Positions 8,635-17,445 of a stretch of 23,481 nt of DNA are shown one piece after another (the stretch's first letter is position 1; each line of letters starts with the position of its first letter). The notes beneath the pieces are model-generated. The model did not search any database, was not told where the DNA came from, and saw only the letters and a list, made by a program, of their open reading frames with translations. A program made the translations under genes and the position numbers. This DNA comes from Paraglomus occultum (taxonomy: Eukaryota > Glomeromycota > Glomeromycetes > Paraglomerales > Paraglomeraceae), in NCBI GenBank assembly GCA_910592205.1, contig CAJVPJ010000498.1, positions 1 through 23,481 of the forward strand, in the 5' to 3' direction.

Positions 8635-8949
8635 GAAATGTCAAAACACTTGATGCTTAAATCGACCAAAGGGTTTTCCATTTGGTTCATTGTTTGGTTC
8701 GGAAACAACAGGAAACTACAGGAGTAGTTCTTTCAGCCTCAACAATTTGTACGCACTAACATGAAGAACATAGTCGAGGAGTTGTATTCGAAAAGAGCCG
8801 CATATGCGGGAGATATTCATATTCAGCCTGCGGCGGAAGTTATCAATATGGGATAGTATACCGCACAATTATCCGAATGTAGTTAGAAGTCTCTAAATGA
8901 GGTTATGGTGAGAAACGCTATTTAGTGTCGGGTTACGGACATTAAATAA
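8635..8949 (+). pseudogene. Second TAG-only interrupted frame
   Basis: About 103 codons lack TAA and TGA but contain TAG at 8725, 8854, 8884 and 8923, ending at TAA 8947. The longest clean piece starts at ATG 8761 (MKNIVEELYSKRAAYAGDIH). The pieces between TAGs look like protein, for example YTAQLSECS and KSLNEVMVRNAI. Neighbouring residues are often glutamine, as in FFQPQQF. The family is unknown. It follows the other TAG-interrupted locus on the same strand. It could be random, but the stop-codon bias is notable. Confidence 0.3.
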
Positions 8950-9291
8950 TAGTATCGATAGATGAATTGTTAAAAGTGTTCCGGAGCGAGAAAATTGTAT
9001 ATTAATATAGGTCTGATAATTTTTTTCCAGACTGGCCTTTCTTAGAATAGATGTCAAATTAGTGATTGGTAAACATGTGATTTGTGAGATTGTAATGGTG
9101 TACACGTATTAATATTGATTAGATGTCAACCCAAACTCTTATCTTTGGTGCGGAACTGTTATCCCCGTCATTTTTGCGAAATAAAAATAAGTCTGCGGAA
9201 GTAAACGCCGAAAAAGGATACAGCCCTTTCAATTGATATGGGCTTTAAAGAAAGATGACCAATCATTTACGCATTTTATGCCGGAATTATT

Positions 9292-10249
9292 ATGGCCCTG
9301 CCCACTCGCGCACTTATTTGTACCACAAGATGTGTATCAAAATTTTTTAAAAAAGGTTTTCTTCCACCCTCTCATCTTATTGTTCATAGATTCTACACAA
9401 AAACAATGTCAAACGACACAAAAATATATATTTCGTATAATCAAGTACATGAAATGATAAAAAATGCGGTTGCCAGATATCGAATAGGTCAAGAATTTCA
9501 ACCCGATTTAATAATTGCTATTGGAGGAGGTGGCTTTATACCTTCGAGAATTTTGGTGCGTGAGAAACGTGCTCATGTCGGATGATGTATAGTATAAATG
9601 GGGACATCTAGAGAGGTTGCTTAGTTTGATATTGTCAGACCCAAAGCTTGTGCTTATGAGATATTCAAGTTTTCCGATATCACTTGGAGTATTCTGAGCA
9701 TCACATTTACGCCTTTTTTAATTGCTCATTTCAATCCAGCGCACATTCATCAAACGCCAAGGTAACAAGAATATTCTCATCCAAGCGATAGGTCTATCGT
9801 TATACGAAGACATCCACGATATATCCGATAATTCTGCTGTGGCACTAGCTAAAGCCGCCAATCAAGTGATAAAAACCCAATGGCTATCATTCGGACCTCC
9901 GGTCGCTACTACACTTGTCGGTAAAAACATTTTAATCGTAGACGAGGTTGATGATACCCGAACAACTCTCTCGTATGCTGTACAGGAGCTGCGTAAAGAC
10001 ATCGCAGAACAAGAGAAAAAGTTTATAAAAGAACATCCGGGTAAGAAAGTACCTGAGACTAGGCTCGGTATATTCGTATTGCATAACAAGAAGAAGGAGA
10101 AGAAAATGCAATTGCCTGACGAGAGTATCGTCAGGGCGGGAAGGTATTGGGCCGCAGCCGAAACCGAAGATAGGTGGATTGTATATCCATGGGAGGCAAT
10201 CGATATCGAAGAGCATACGCAGAAGAGTATGGCTAATAAAATTGTATAA
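9292..10249 (+). CDS. HPT1: Hypoxanthine-guanine phosphoribosyltransferase
   Basis: Exons 9292-9555 and 9740-10249 are joined across a 184-bp intron (GTGCGT to CCAG, phase 0). The enzyme transfers the phosphoribosyl group of PRPP to hypoxanthine or guanine (purine salvage). The protein has the yeast Hpt1 layout: KIYISYNQVHEMI near the start, PDLIIAIGGGGFIPSRIL, IQAIGLSLYED, the PRPP-binding motif ILIVDEVDDTRTTL, then GIFVLHNKKK, AGRYWAAA and VYPWEAIDIEEHT. From ATG 9406 it is 219 residues, close to the yeast length. An upstream in-frame ATG at 9292 adds 38 residues rich in Arg, Lys, Cys and Ser (ending HRFYTKT) that resemble a mitochondrial presequence. Either start is possible; 9406 gives the conventional protein. 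Confidence 0.93.
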
Positions 10250-10629
10250 TTGGAAAAGGGAAATTACGCGAATTTCATATAGATAAGATGGTAGATGCCT
10301 ATATCAAAGGCAAGGTATTTAGGTAGTTGCTGATAATTAAGTTTATATTGATTCTCGAGTGATTCACTGTTTGCTAATGATTATATAAATGAACACAATG
10401 GCGCTTATTAATTCTTCGCTTGGTCATGGTTATATGTCAATCGAATGTCGTTTATGATAATTATATCGTAATCTTTTTATTCACAAATTCGAGTAAATCC
10501 AACCATTAATGATTCAAAGATGTACAAGCGCTCATTTACAAGCTCGTTCCTGTTTCTAAGTTTGGGTTTGTATATATAAGCATTATCTATTCTTAACTTT
10601 GTAGTCTTCTAAGTCTGATCGATCTTATC
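10250..10629. other. 3' region between HGPRT and zinc-finger gene
   Basis: Convergent 3' ends meet here. I see no gene. Confidence 0.5.
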
Positions 10630-11276
10630 TTACGTAGTCTTCTTTTCATCAGTTTCGCTCTTTTCATCAGTTTCGCTCTTATCATCAGTTTCGCTCTTAT
10701 CATCAGTTTCGCTCTTCTCATCTGATTCGCCCTTCTCATCTTTCTCATCCGTTTCGTTCTTCTCACCTAATGCGCCCTTCTCATCGCCAAATTCATTATT
10801 TCCATGCTGGGTCCGATCAGGAACAAAATCTGCTGACTCGGGTCTTTCGGCATTACATTTGAAGCAAACGAGTCGCATGGAATAATTGTAAAATCCACAA
10901 GAACAGAGCCAATCACCCCCTGAAATTTTCCTTTCAGCAGGTTTATGATTACACCTGAAGCATGTTATACGATTGGCAAAGTTATGCGCTTGACATTCAG
11001 AACATATCCAGTCACCGGGACGGAAAACTTGTAGTGAATGCTTTTGTATACGGAGCTGCAAGTTGAATGTAAGCGTGAGACAAAGATATAGTAACAAGTT
11101 GCTGCTATTTACGTGATCTTGTATATTCTTACGGTATTTTTGATTTGTATCACGTTTCTTTGTCGAGTAGGTAAAGACTGGATGGATGCGAGTCGTGTGG
11201 AAAAAAACCGGGCACGAGACAGTAAGGAGAAATTATTACACCTGAGGCTAAGACGTCTGATAATAGAGTTTATCAT
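10630..11276 (-). CDS. RanBP2-type zinc-finger protein with mitochondrial presequence
   Basis: Exon 1 is 11276-11133 and exon 2 is 11055-10630. The 77-bp intron runs GTAAGA to TTGCAG, phase 0, giving 189 residues. Residues 1-40 (MINSIIRRLSLRCNNFSLLS, then RARFFSTRL) are Arg/Ser/Leu-rich without acids, a strong matrix-targeting look. Two RanBP2 fingers follow: W64-x-C66-x2-C69-x10-C80-x2-C83 and W97-x-C99-x-C101-x10-C112-x2-C115, both with an N-(F/Y) in the loop as in single-stranded RNA binders. The second has only one residue between its first cysteines. The tail (139-189) is an acidic-basic repeat of SETD(D/E)K. The likely role is mitochondrial RNA binding; this is inferred. The ATG is chosen because splicing joins presequence and fingers in frame. 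Confidence 0.82.
10643..10732. repeat. 18-bp tandem repeat, five copies
   Basis: Units of TT(T/A/C)TCATCAGTTTCGCTC repeat at 10643, 10661, 10679, 10697 and (diverged) 10715. On the minus strand they encode the SETD(D/E)K hexapeptides of the zinc-finger protein tail. Copy number is likely to vary between strains. Confidence 0.88.
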
Positions 11277-11657
11277 TGCGTTGCCCAAAATATTTAGATA
11301 ACACTGATCCTCAAATAAACGTCACCAGCGTGTCTCAACGATGCGAGCAAAGAGAGTGAGTTGATCTGAATTAAAAAAAAAATTTTTTAAAAATTTTTGA
11401 CCATTGCCTTTCATTGGTCAAAGCTAGTATTACGCTGTACCACGTATAAATTCTACGCGAGAATTACACAAGACGTTTGCTATCGGTGCATTTTATAATT
11501 AACAAATTGGCAAGAAGTTGATAAGATCATTGTTTGTACGAAAATTAAATGGAGCGAGGTAACTGCCAGCATATTGACTATTGGCGAAGTAAGCCAACTT
11601 TGGTCGGTAAAATAGAAGTTACCTCTTGCTAACATGATTACTGGATAGCAATTTGTG
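11277..11657. other. Upstream region of zinc-finger gene
   Basis: No gene is supported. It contains an A-run/T-run palindrome at about 11371-11399 and an imperfect hairpin at about 11553-11627 (GAGGTAAC ... GTTACCTC). Confidence 0.45.
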
Positions 11658-11969
11658 TCAAAATTTTTGAAAATCCAATGCTACCGTCGTATCAAAGTCT
11701 TTATTTTCGCCATTATTAGCCTCAAATGCGATAATATTTACCCAACAAACTTGTTCAGAAAGACCAACGTCATCTGGTGTTTGTAATATTAATATTGGTT
11801 CGGTAAAGTACAATGTGGGACAGAAATTTTGGTTTGATCATGTGATGCCTGACTATTTGTAGTAAATAATACTACTAACGCTAATACGCGTATCGCGTCC
11901 TGTAAATTATCACCTGTGAAATCAAGGAATACAATCTCATCCTTCACCTGGACAGTCAAACATGTTTTG
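11658..11969 (-). pseudogene. Unrecognised gene fragment with a frameshift
   Basis: After a plausible acceptor (TTTTTAG, ending 11970), the minus strand reads CLTVQVKDEIVFLDFTGDNL, then QDAIRVLALVVLFTTNSQAS, to a TAA at 11789. From about 11840 down, a second frame continues just as protein-like: LYFTEPILILQTPDDVGLSE, then VCWVNIIAFEANN, to a TGA at 11658. The two overlap around 11800-11840, so a one-base slip near there would join them. It may be a pseudogene, or an intact gene with a sequence error. I find no upstream exon in phase. No family is recognised. Confidence 0.45.
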
Positions 11970-12379
11970 CTAAAAAGATAAAAGACATAGTAGTGTTATA
12001 TGTAAAGTAAGTCAATCGTCTTAAAAAATCACCGGATCCCACTATCTCATTTCGGAAGATGATAATGATATCAACACATCTTGGGAGCCTGGGCTATAAA
12101 AATGCGGGCCACCCAAATGCTTAGGGAGATAGGCGTATGCTCATCTTAATGATGACGGGCGGTTTACATATGAAACTGCATTTCAATTATGTCTGTGAGT
12201 GAGCTTTGGTTGTTCGAGATCTGCTCAATGACATTATCAATGGACTCTGCTTTTCAGTAGAAATTGCATCTCTGCAAAGCTTGTTAGTGTATATAAATGT
12301 TCAATAATTAACTGTCTGTATTATATTAGAAATCTTAACAAGTGTGAAGGCTCCTGCCAGTCCGTCCTAACCCAAAAAA
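11970..12379. other. Region without a supported gene
   Basis: Nothing coding is supported. A CTATAAAAATGC at about 12095 could be a TATA-like element. Confidence 0.4.
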
Positions 12380-12810
12380 TTGTATAAAAAAAAGCGCCTA
12401 GATCACCTCACTCTTATCCTCACACAACGACTAATATATGATATGGGGAACTTATGGGTGCGATACAAAAATAATCGAGATTTTCCATCATGGTGGGATA
12501 ACTTCAAAAGCAGTTGGAGAGAAAACAAATTAATAGCATCAATGCATATCATATTGATGTAAATTCTTGGATATGTTCGTGCCCAGCCTTTAAATATGCT
12601 CATTTTTTGTTATCGATTGGCCGTCAAATCCTATTCAGTCAGCAGAAAACCTAAGGGTCTTTGAAAGGTTGTGGAGATCGTTTAAACTGTACGAGTTTGC
12701 AGATAAGCAAGTCAGAACTGGAACGCTATTCGATATTTGAACAAGGAGACTGCTTGATTGAGGGCAAACCTAAATTCAGATTGTTTCGGATTTTTAACTC
12801 GCACCAATAA
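12380..12810 (+). pseudogene. MULE-type transposase relic with SWIM-like end
   Basis: The frame at 12380-12562 reads LILTQRLIYDMGNLWVRYKN, then DFPSWWDNFKSSWRENK. The next frame, from 12538, continues NAYHIDVNSWICSCPAFKYA. This is the linker and SWIM zinc-finger start (C-x-C, then expected C-x-H) of Mutator-like transposases. The later C-x-H pair is lost (HFLLSIGRQI) and a TAA follows at 12652. The same frame reopens at 12655-12810 (LQISKSELERYSIFEQGDC), perhaps the decayed C-terminus. At least one frameshift and one stop make it non-functional. The catalytic DDE domain is not visible upstream. Family assignment rests on the tryptophan-rich linker and CxC pattern. Confidence 0.62.
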
Positions 12811-13281
12811 CAACAAACAATTACAACAAGACATCGGTCATGAGAAGAAACACCTTCAATAAAACTATGTGGAAGACTTTCAACATTCTGAAACTCTTTT
12901 TTAAGAAGCCATGGTCTTGATGAATTAAGGTGTTTATGGTAGAATAGTGAGAATTCAATAGTAATAGTGAAAGACGTTGTACGGGCGATTATTGAAAGTA
13001 ACGGTGAATGATTCCTTGTAAATAAAATTTGTACATGTTATAGGCTTTTAAATAAGTATTTGAATACTATTTTACTTGCTCATTATAGTTTAGTAGCACG
13101 TAACTATTCTAGTTCAGGATAGCTTTCCCAACGTCTCAATAAAAGACATCTCAAAAGTTCTTTTATTGGATATCTCACTGGTTCAATAAATACATGCAAT
13201 GATATAACATATTTCATATATACTTCAAATGTTCCTTCATATAACCCGTGTTATATATTTGATAATAAAATTCGCCCCCGA
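12811..13281. other. Downstream region of the F-box-like gene
   Basis: This is an AT-rich 3' region with TTTATT/AATAAA-type signals on both strands (for example near 13020 and 13184). I see no gene. Confidence 0.45.
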
Positions 13282-14073
13282 TTACCATGAATATAAATAT
13301 CCACTTGATTCTGCCCATTTATGGCTATAACACAAGTGACAACACCTTTTTCTCGCACAATACATCACTCCATGCTCAAATTCCATTCTTGCTTGTAATG
13401 TCCACGTATACTCCCAATCTCTAATTAAACCCTTTACAGCTTGCCAGAACGTATCACTACTCTTAGCTATAGTAGTTGCAGACCCTAAATAGAAAAACTT
13501 GAATACTTCCGCATGTCTTTTCGTTACATTTTTAGATAGCCAATTGTAGAAATGTTCATCCAATGACAGGCTACCAAGTACAATATAACTTCTGTCTGGA
13601 TTTTGATGAGAAATATGAAGTATTCTCAAATTCGGGCATCTCTCCACAACAAGAGGAAGCAATGGACTAAATGGAGGTATTTGATCGGCCAATCGCAAAT
13701 TGAAAAAGTTATCCGGAACAAGAATGTCTATGCACGAAATAAATGGATCAATAGCCATATAGATTGTCCTGAACAGAAATCGTTCTATGCGATGCTCCGA
13801 ATATAGATTCAAACGTATTCTCAAAGTGTAGTCGCGCAAATCAGGATGAGAGAAGTTCTCGAGGAATACTTGTCGCCACCATGAGCACACTTGTAACAGA
13901 TGGAAGCGAGATAACCCATCAGCAAATATCCATATAAGTATTAGTAATTCAACCGGCAGACACTGAGCTACGGATAGAGTCGATACGTGGCGACGATCAA
14001 TGTTTTGAGCAAGTTGGGTCGGATGACTGATCGAGTGGGTTGATTGAGTGGCTGGCTCGTTGAATTGATTCAA
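13282..14073 (-). CDS. F-box-like protein, 263 residues
   Basis: A single-exon ORF. Residues 38-75 form an F-box-like motif: CLPVELLILIWIF, a short loop, then LLQVCSWWRQVF. This matches LPxELLxxI...L..VCxxWR, the part that binds Skp1 in SCF ubiquitin ligases. The middle carries a leucine-rich stretch (VERCPNLRILHISH) suggesting degenerate LRRs for substrate binding. The C-terminus has a compact Cys/His group (CARKRCCHLCYSH) that could bind zinc. The N-terminal 30 residues are polar and likely disordered. It is divergent from Nas2, sharing a 381-bp upstream region. No known substrate. Confidence 0.75.
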   Translation of the reverse strand: MNQFNEPATQSTHSISHPTQLAQNIDRRHVSTLSVAQCLPVELLILIWIFADGLSRFHLLQVCSWWRQVFLENFSHPDLRDYTLRIRLNLYSEHRIERFLFRTIYMAIDPFISCIDILVPDNFFNLRLADQIPPFSPLLPLVVERCPNLRILHISHQNPDRSYIVLGSLSLDEHFYNWLSKNVTKRHAEVFKFFYLGSATTIAKSSDTFWQAVKGLIRDWEYTWTLQARMEFEHGVMYCARKRCCHLCYSHKWAESSGYLYSW

Positions 14074-14454
14074 TTCAGTGGATAACTACTTTAAAGGAGG
14101 AGTAGCAAAAATAAGAGTAGAGATTGAACGTGAATATGGAGATAACGAATTATGTTGCGACGTAGCTTATCACTTATTCACCATTCCCCATTCTCACTCT
14201 ACTTTGATTTACCGCTGAATTTAGTCTCACCGAATTGTCAAATTCTCGTTCTCGACGTGGTAGCAACCGACTGTAGGTACGAGAGGTTGTTCTCATTATA
14301 ACGCAAAAGATTGCTGGGAAAACAAGCTAAACAGGCAAATTACAAGTTTAATGGTGTGACATGTGATTGTGAGAATGCCACAAGCACGTGTTTTTAATGT
14401 GAGACGTAACATCCACAGCTTATCGCTTTCTGCCTTTTCCCGTCCAAATTAATT
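14074..14454. promoter_or_regulatory. Shared upstream region of F-box-like gene and Nas2
   Basis: A 381-bp divergent intergenic region. Near the Nas2 start it is pyrimidine-rich (CTTTCTGCCTTTTCCCG). No firm TATA box is seen on either side. Confidence 0.45.
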
Positions 14455-15499
14455 ATGGGTCTCGAAACACTCACAGATTCGTCTGCACGGATACGAGCTA
14501 ACGAATTGATAACTCAGAAAGATTCGATAGAGAATGAGATTAGAGAGCAGGAACAGATTCTCAAGGGGGTAAGATTAAGATTGACCGGAAAAATGATTAG
14601 TTTTCTCGCCGACACTTGGATTGGCCGACTTTTATACGAGAAATCGACATGTCTGTATTGATACTTTTAATCTTTTCATTAGCAAGGTGTAGGAATGTCA
14701 GAACCTTTGGTTGACCGATCTGGCTTTCCACGCGATGACGTAGACCTCGTTGTTGTGCGCACGGCCAGAGCACGCATTATAGCATTACGTAATGATCATA
14801 AAGATGTGATGAACGAGATCGAGAAAATGTTGCATATCATACACGCGGAAACCAAAGCAAAGACAATAGTAAAGGAAGAGACAAAGACGCATGGTATGTA
14901 CCGCTGATCTGAGAAATGAGTGTTTTGATGAAGAAAGAGAGGTGGTGTGGCTTACGTAGTATTTGCATGTGTAGATCGAGCAATTGCTTTCGCTCTTGTC
15001 AACGCAGTCGCACCTGACTCACCGGCGAGTGAGGCGGTGAGCATTAATATTAATTTAAAAAAGTCTAGTAGAGTCACTTTTAACAGTTTATTTCTTCGTT
15101 TCGTAGGGCCTACAACGAAACGACAAAATTATAAGATTTGGACATTTGCATGCTGATAATCATCAGGCATTACAAGCAGTGAATTCGCTAGTATCGGGTA
15201 GCGAAAATGTGAGCACATTACAATATGTGTGATAGTTATATATAGACACATTCACCCCATATTCCTAACAACCGATCGAATTTTACAGGAATCAATTGAT
15301 GTTACGATCGAGCGAGGTGATGAAGGACGACTGGTATTAAAATTGACTCCAAAGCGAGGTTGGGGTGGACGAGGATTATTAGGGTCAGTAAAGAGACGTC
15401 AAATGGTATACGTTTACGTGTGTATAACGATGAATTTTCCGCTAACGTTCATTCTCATCCCACAGCTGTCATATAATTCCAATTAAAGGAGCAAAATAA
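14455..15499 (+). CDS. NAS2: 26S proteasome assembly chaperone Nas2/PSMD9 (p27)
   Basis: Six exons: 14455-14568, 14683-14893, 14975-15036, 15107-15208, 15289-15383 and 15466-15499. All introns are GT-AG and in phase. The protein chaperones assembly of the proteasome regulatory particle by binding the tail of Rpt5. The N-terminal coiled-coil has the family motif VGMSEPLVDRSGFPRDDVDL and then RTARARIIALRNDHK. The PDZ domain follows: IAFALVNAVAPDSPASEA, GLQRNDKIIRFG, then VTIERG. The end is WGGRGLLGCHIIPIK, as in PSMD9. The exon 3 acceptor could also be six bases later (14981). The stop overlaps an AATAAA at 15495. Length and order fit an intact gene. Confidence 0.95.
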
Positions 15500-15958
15500 A
15501 AGTTTATTTTGGTGAGGTTATATTTGGTCTTGAACAATAATATCAACTGGTTTTACCATCAAAAATACATGTCCATCAAATTTATGTAAAAAGAAAATCC
15601 CCATAATACGCAAAGAAAATTAAGTACAAAGAATAAAATACGCGTCAAGTCATGAATTTTCTAATGACTCAACCGGCTGCGCTTGAATGAAAATACATTT
15701 TAGCCATTGTCCACGTTTACAAGGGTGTAGGTAGGGAGGTTTAACTTAGAAGCAGGTATTATAAAGAAAAAGTACGAATACAGAAAAGTTCAAATGGTTA
15801 ATCAAAACTAAAAAAGATAAACAATGATCAAATGTCATAATCCATTCACTGTCAATTCGACGTGACTCGGGTCACATCCCATTTTACTCTCTCTCACTCT
15901 CTCAATTTCCCATTGCATCCAATGTACGCTATTATTCACGTCGAAATATTTCCATTGA
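15500..15958. other. Convergent 3' region of Nas2 and Rab18
   Basis: AT-rich, with AATAAA-type signals (about 15633). A CTCTCTCACTCTCTC run is at 15889-15903. No gene is seen. Confidence 0.5.
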
Positions 15959-17215
15959 CTAACATGTACAATTGGCAGCACTCGGTTGAGGCTTTGCCTG
16001 CGATAGATTTACGCCGTTCTGGATTGTAGAGGTCTTTCGTGGTAATAGGTCGGGAGTATCCAGAATCTACAAAAAATATATGTATACAAGAGATAATAAA
16101 TAATAGAGATTTTTTGCACACAAATAAACCCGCCTCGTTATATTCATCCGTTCTTACTTTTTGTACGAGTTGCTCAAATACTTCTTCCACTCCAACACGT
16201 GTTTTAGCACTGCATTCAGTGAACAAGGCGTTTGTTTTGTGTGCATACGCTTCACCTTCCTTTCTGGAAATAACACGTATGTGTTCCTACAAACACGGAT
16301 CACATTAATACGCTACGTATACCCGACGATGCACAGAACCTCGACGTCGATGATGAATAATAATATTTACTTGATCAACTTTGTTGCCAACGATTATCTT
16401 GACTATATCTGTTCTAGGACAATATGTACTCAGTTCAACGAGCCAGTTGTTCAATTGTTCGAAAGTCTCTCGATTGCTTACATCGTAAACTGAAAAGAGT
16501 AATGATGGTGATGAGTAGCGGTGGAACTGAATAAATTTCATGCTTGTCAATATCTACTTTGTTTATACCTAGAATGACTCCCTGTGCACCTCGATAATAT
16601 GTTGACGTAAGTGTCCGGAATCTCTCTTGTCCCGCCGTGTCCTATTTCAGCATGTAATAACTGCGATTGTGAATATATGTAATTACCGAGTATCGCGGAT
16701 TGTAACTGGTGAACTTACCCAAATCGTTAATTTGTATTTCTTATTATTGAGTGATATTATTTTCACTTTAAAGTCGACTCCTAAAGCGGGAAAAGCAGGA
16801 ATCGGTGGAAGAAAAGCGCACAACGTGAGTGGTACAATTGGTACAAGTGAGCTACATGTCGATATCCATATGATTGTGCGTATCATTGAGTACACGTCAA
16901 AGGGAGGAGTATGAATCGCTGGTAAAGTATAAGACTTTGGAACAAGTATGTTGTTATAGCTACCTACTTATAATAATACCCTTGTTTGATCTATATGTAT
17001 TATAGCATTCTTTCTATTCTTCCCAGGTAATTCTCGTACAAATTTCTCATACATCAGTATTGCCTACCTATAGTAGCAGACACTTCGTCAGACAGGAATT
17101 GATCTTCAGTGAACCTCAGCAGTAAAGAAGATTTGCCGACATTCGAGTTGCCGACAAGAAGGATCTTTAATGTTGCTTCTGTATCGTCTATTGGTCGTTT
17201 AGGTGTTAGAGACAT
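15959..17215 (-). CDS. Rab18-like small GTPase
   Basis: Six exons on the minus strand: 17215-17068, 16780-16719, 16641-16569, 16489-16371, 16286-16158 and 16066-15959. All phases close, giving 212 residues. It cycles between GDP and GTP on membranes; Rab18 acts at ER, lipid droplets and Golgi. Visible motifs are the P-loop G22-NSNV-GKS, switch I to beta2 [36 protein letters not shown] (129-133) and ECSAK (158-162). The end is NCTC, a CXC double-prenylation site. [17 protein letters not shown] is Rab18-like. The P-loop has Asn where most Rabs have Gly (Ras G13). Saccharomyces lacks a clear Rab18. Confidence 0.94.
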
Positions 17216-17361
17216 AATTTATGGGTTGAAAAAGTAGGGTGAAATAAAGGATATGAACGTTCTAAACTACAAAAACTCTGAGAGATCGCTGTGGGTTATA
17301 TATAGCGAAAAGTGCTAGACAATCAATGTGTGAATTCTGTTGCGTCTGCCATATCGTATCA
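17216..17361. promoter_or_regulatory. Upstream region of Rab18-like gene
   Basis: This short region before the Rab ATG contains TATATATA-like sequence (GTTATATATAGCG, about 17294-17306). A possible small ORF begins on the other strand at 17362. Confidence 0.35.
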
Positions 17362-17445
17362 ATGTCGTCATTGTTATCAATCGCGGCACTGATTGGTTAC
17401 ATTTTTGCCGAAAAGAAAGCGGGCTTCAAAACCATTTTGCCATGA
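17362..17445 (+). CDS. Possible short hydrophobic ORF
   Basis: A 27-codon ORF, MSSLLSIAALIGYIFAEKKA onward, has a hydrophobic start like a signal or membrane segment. The other two frames just downstream (MIWLNPIRYSTEYIKKIGLQ; then YDLSKRECDMIVLPIAMIA up to 17656) also look partly protein-like. Either it is chance or a frameshifted relic. A run of seven G at 17718-17724 marks another point where two frames read coherently. Confidence 0.2.
   Translation: MSSLLSIAALIGYIFAEKKAGFKTILP

Noticed and set aside
8454-8660. 68-codon plus-strand ORF
   Set aside because: It begins at a TTG, has no ATG near its start, and shows no domain or splice evidence.
8893-9105. 70-codon minus-strand ORF
   Set aside because: It overlaps plus-strand text that reads equally well after a TTTTTTCCAG acceptor-like site (FLRIDVKLVIGKHVICEIV). 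Neither can be tied to a gene.
11113-11301. 62-codon plus-strand ORF
   Set aside because: It is the antisense shadow of exon 1 of the zinc-finger gene, which has presequence character and a consistent splice.
16627-16914. 95-codon plus-strand ORF
   Set aside because: Antisense to Rab18 exons 2 and 3, whose splice sites and motifs are unambiguous.
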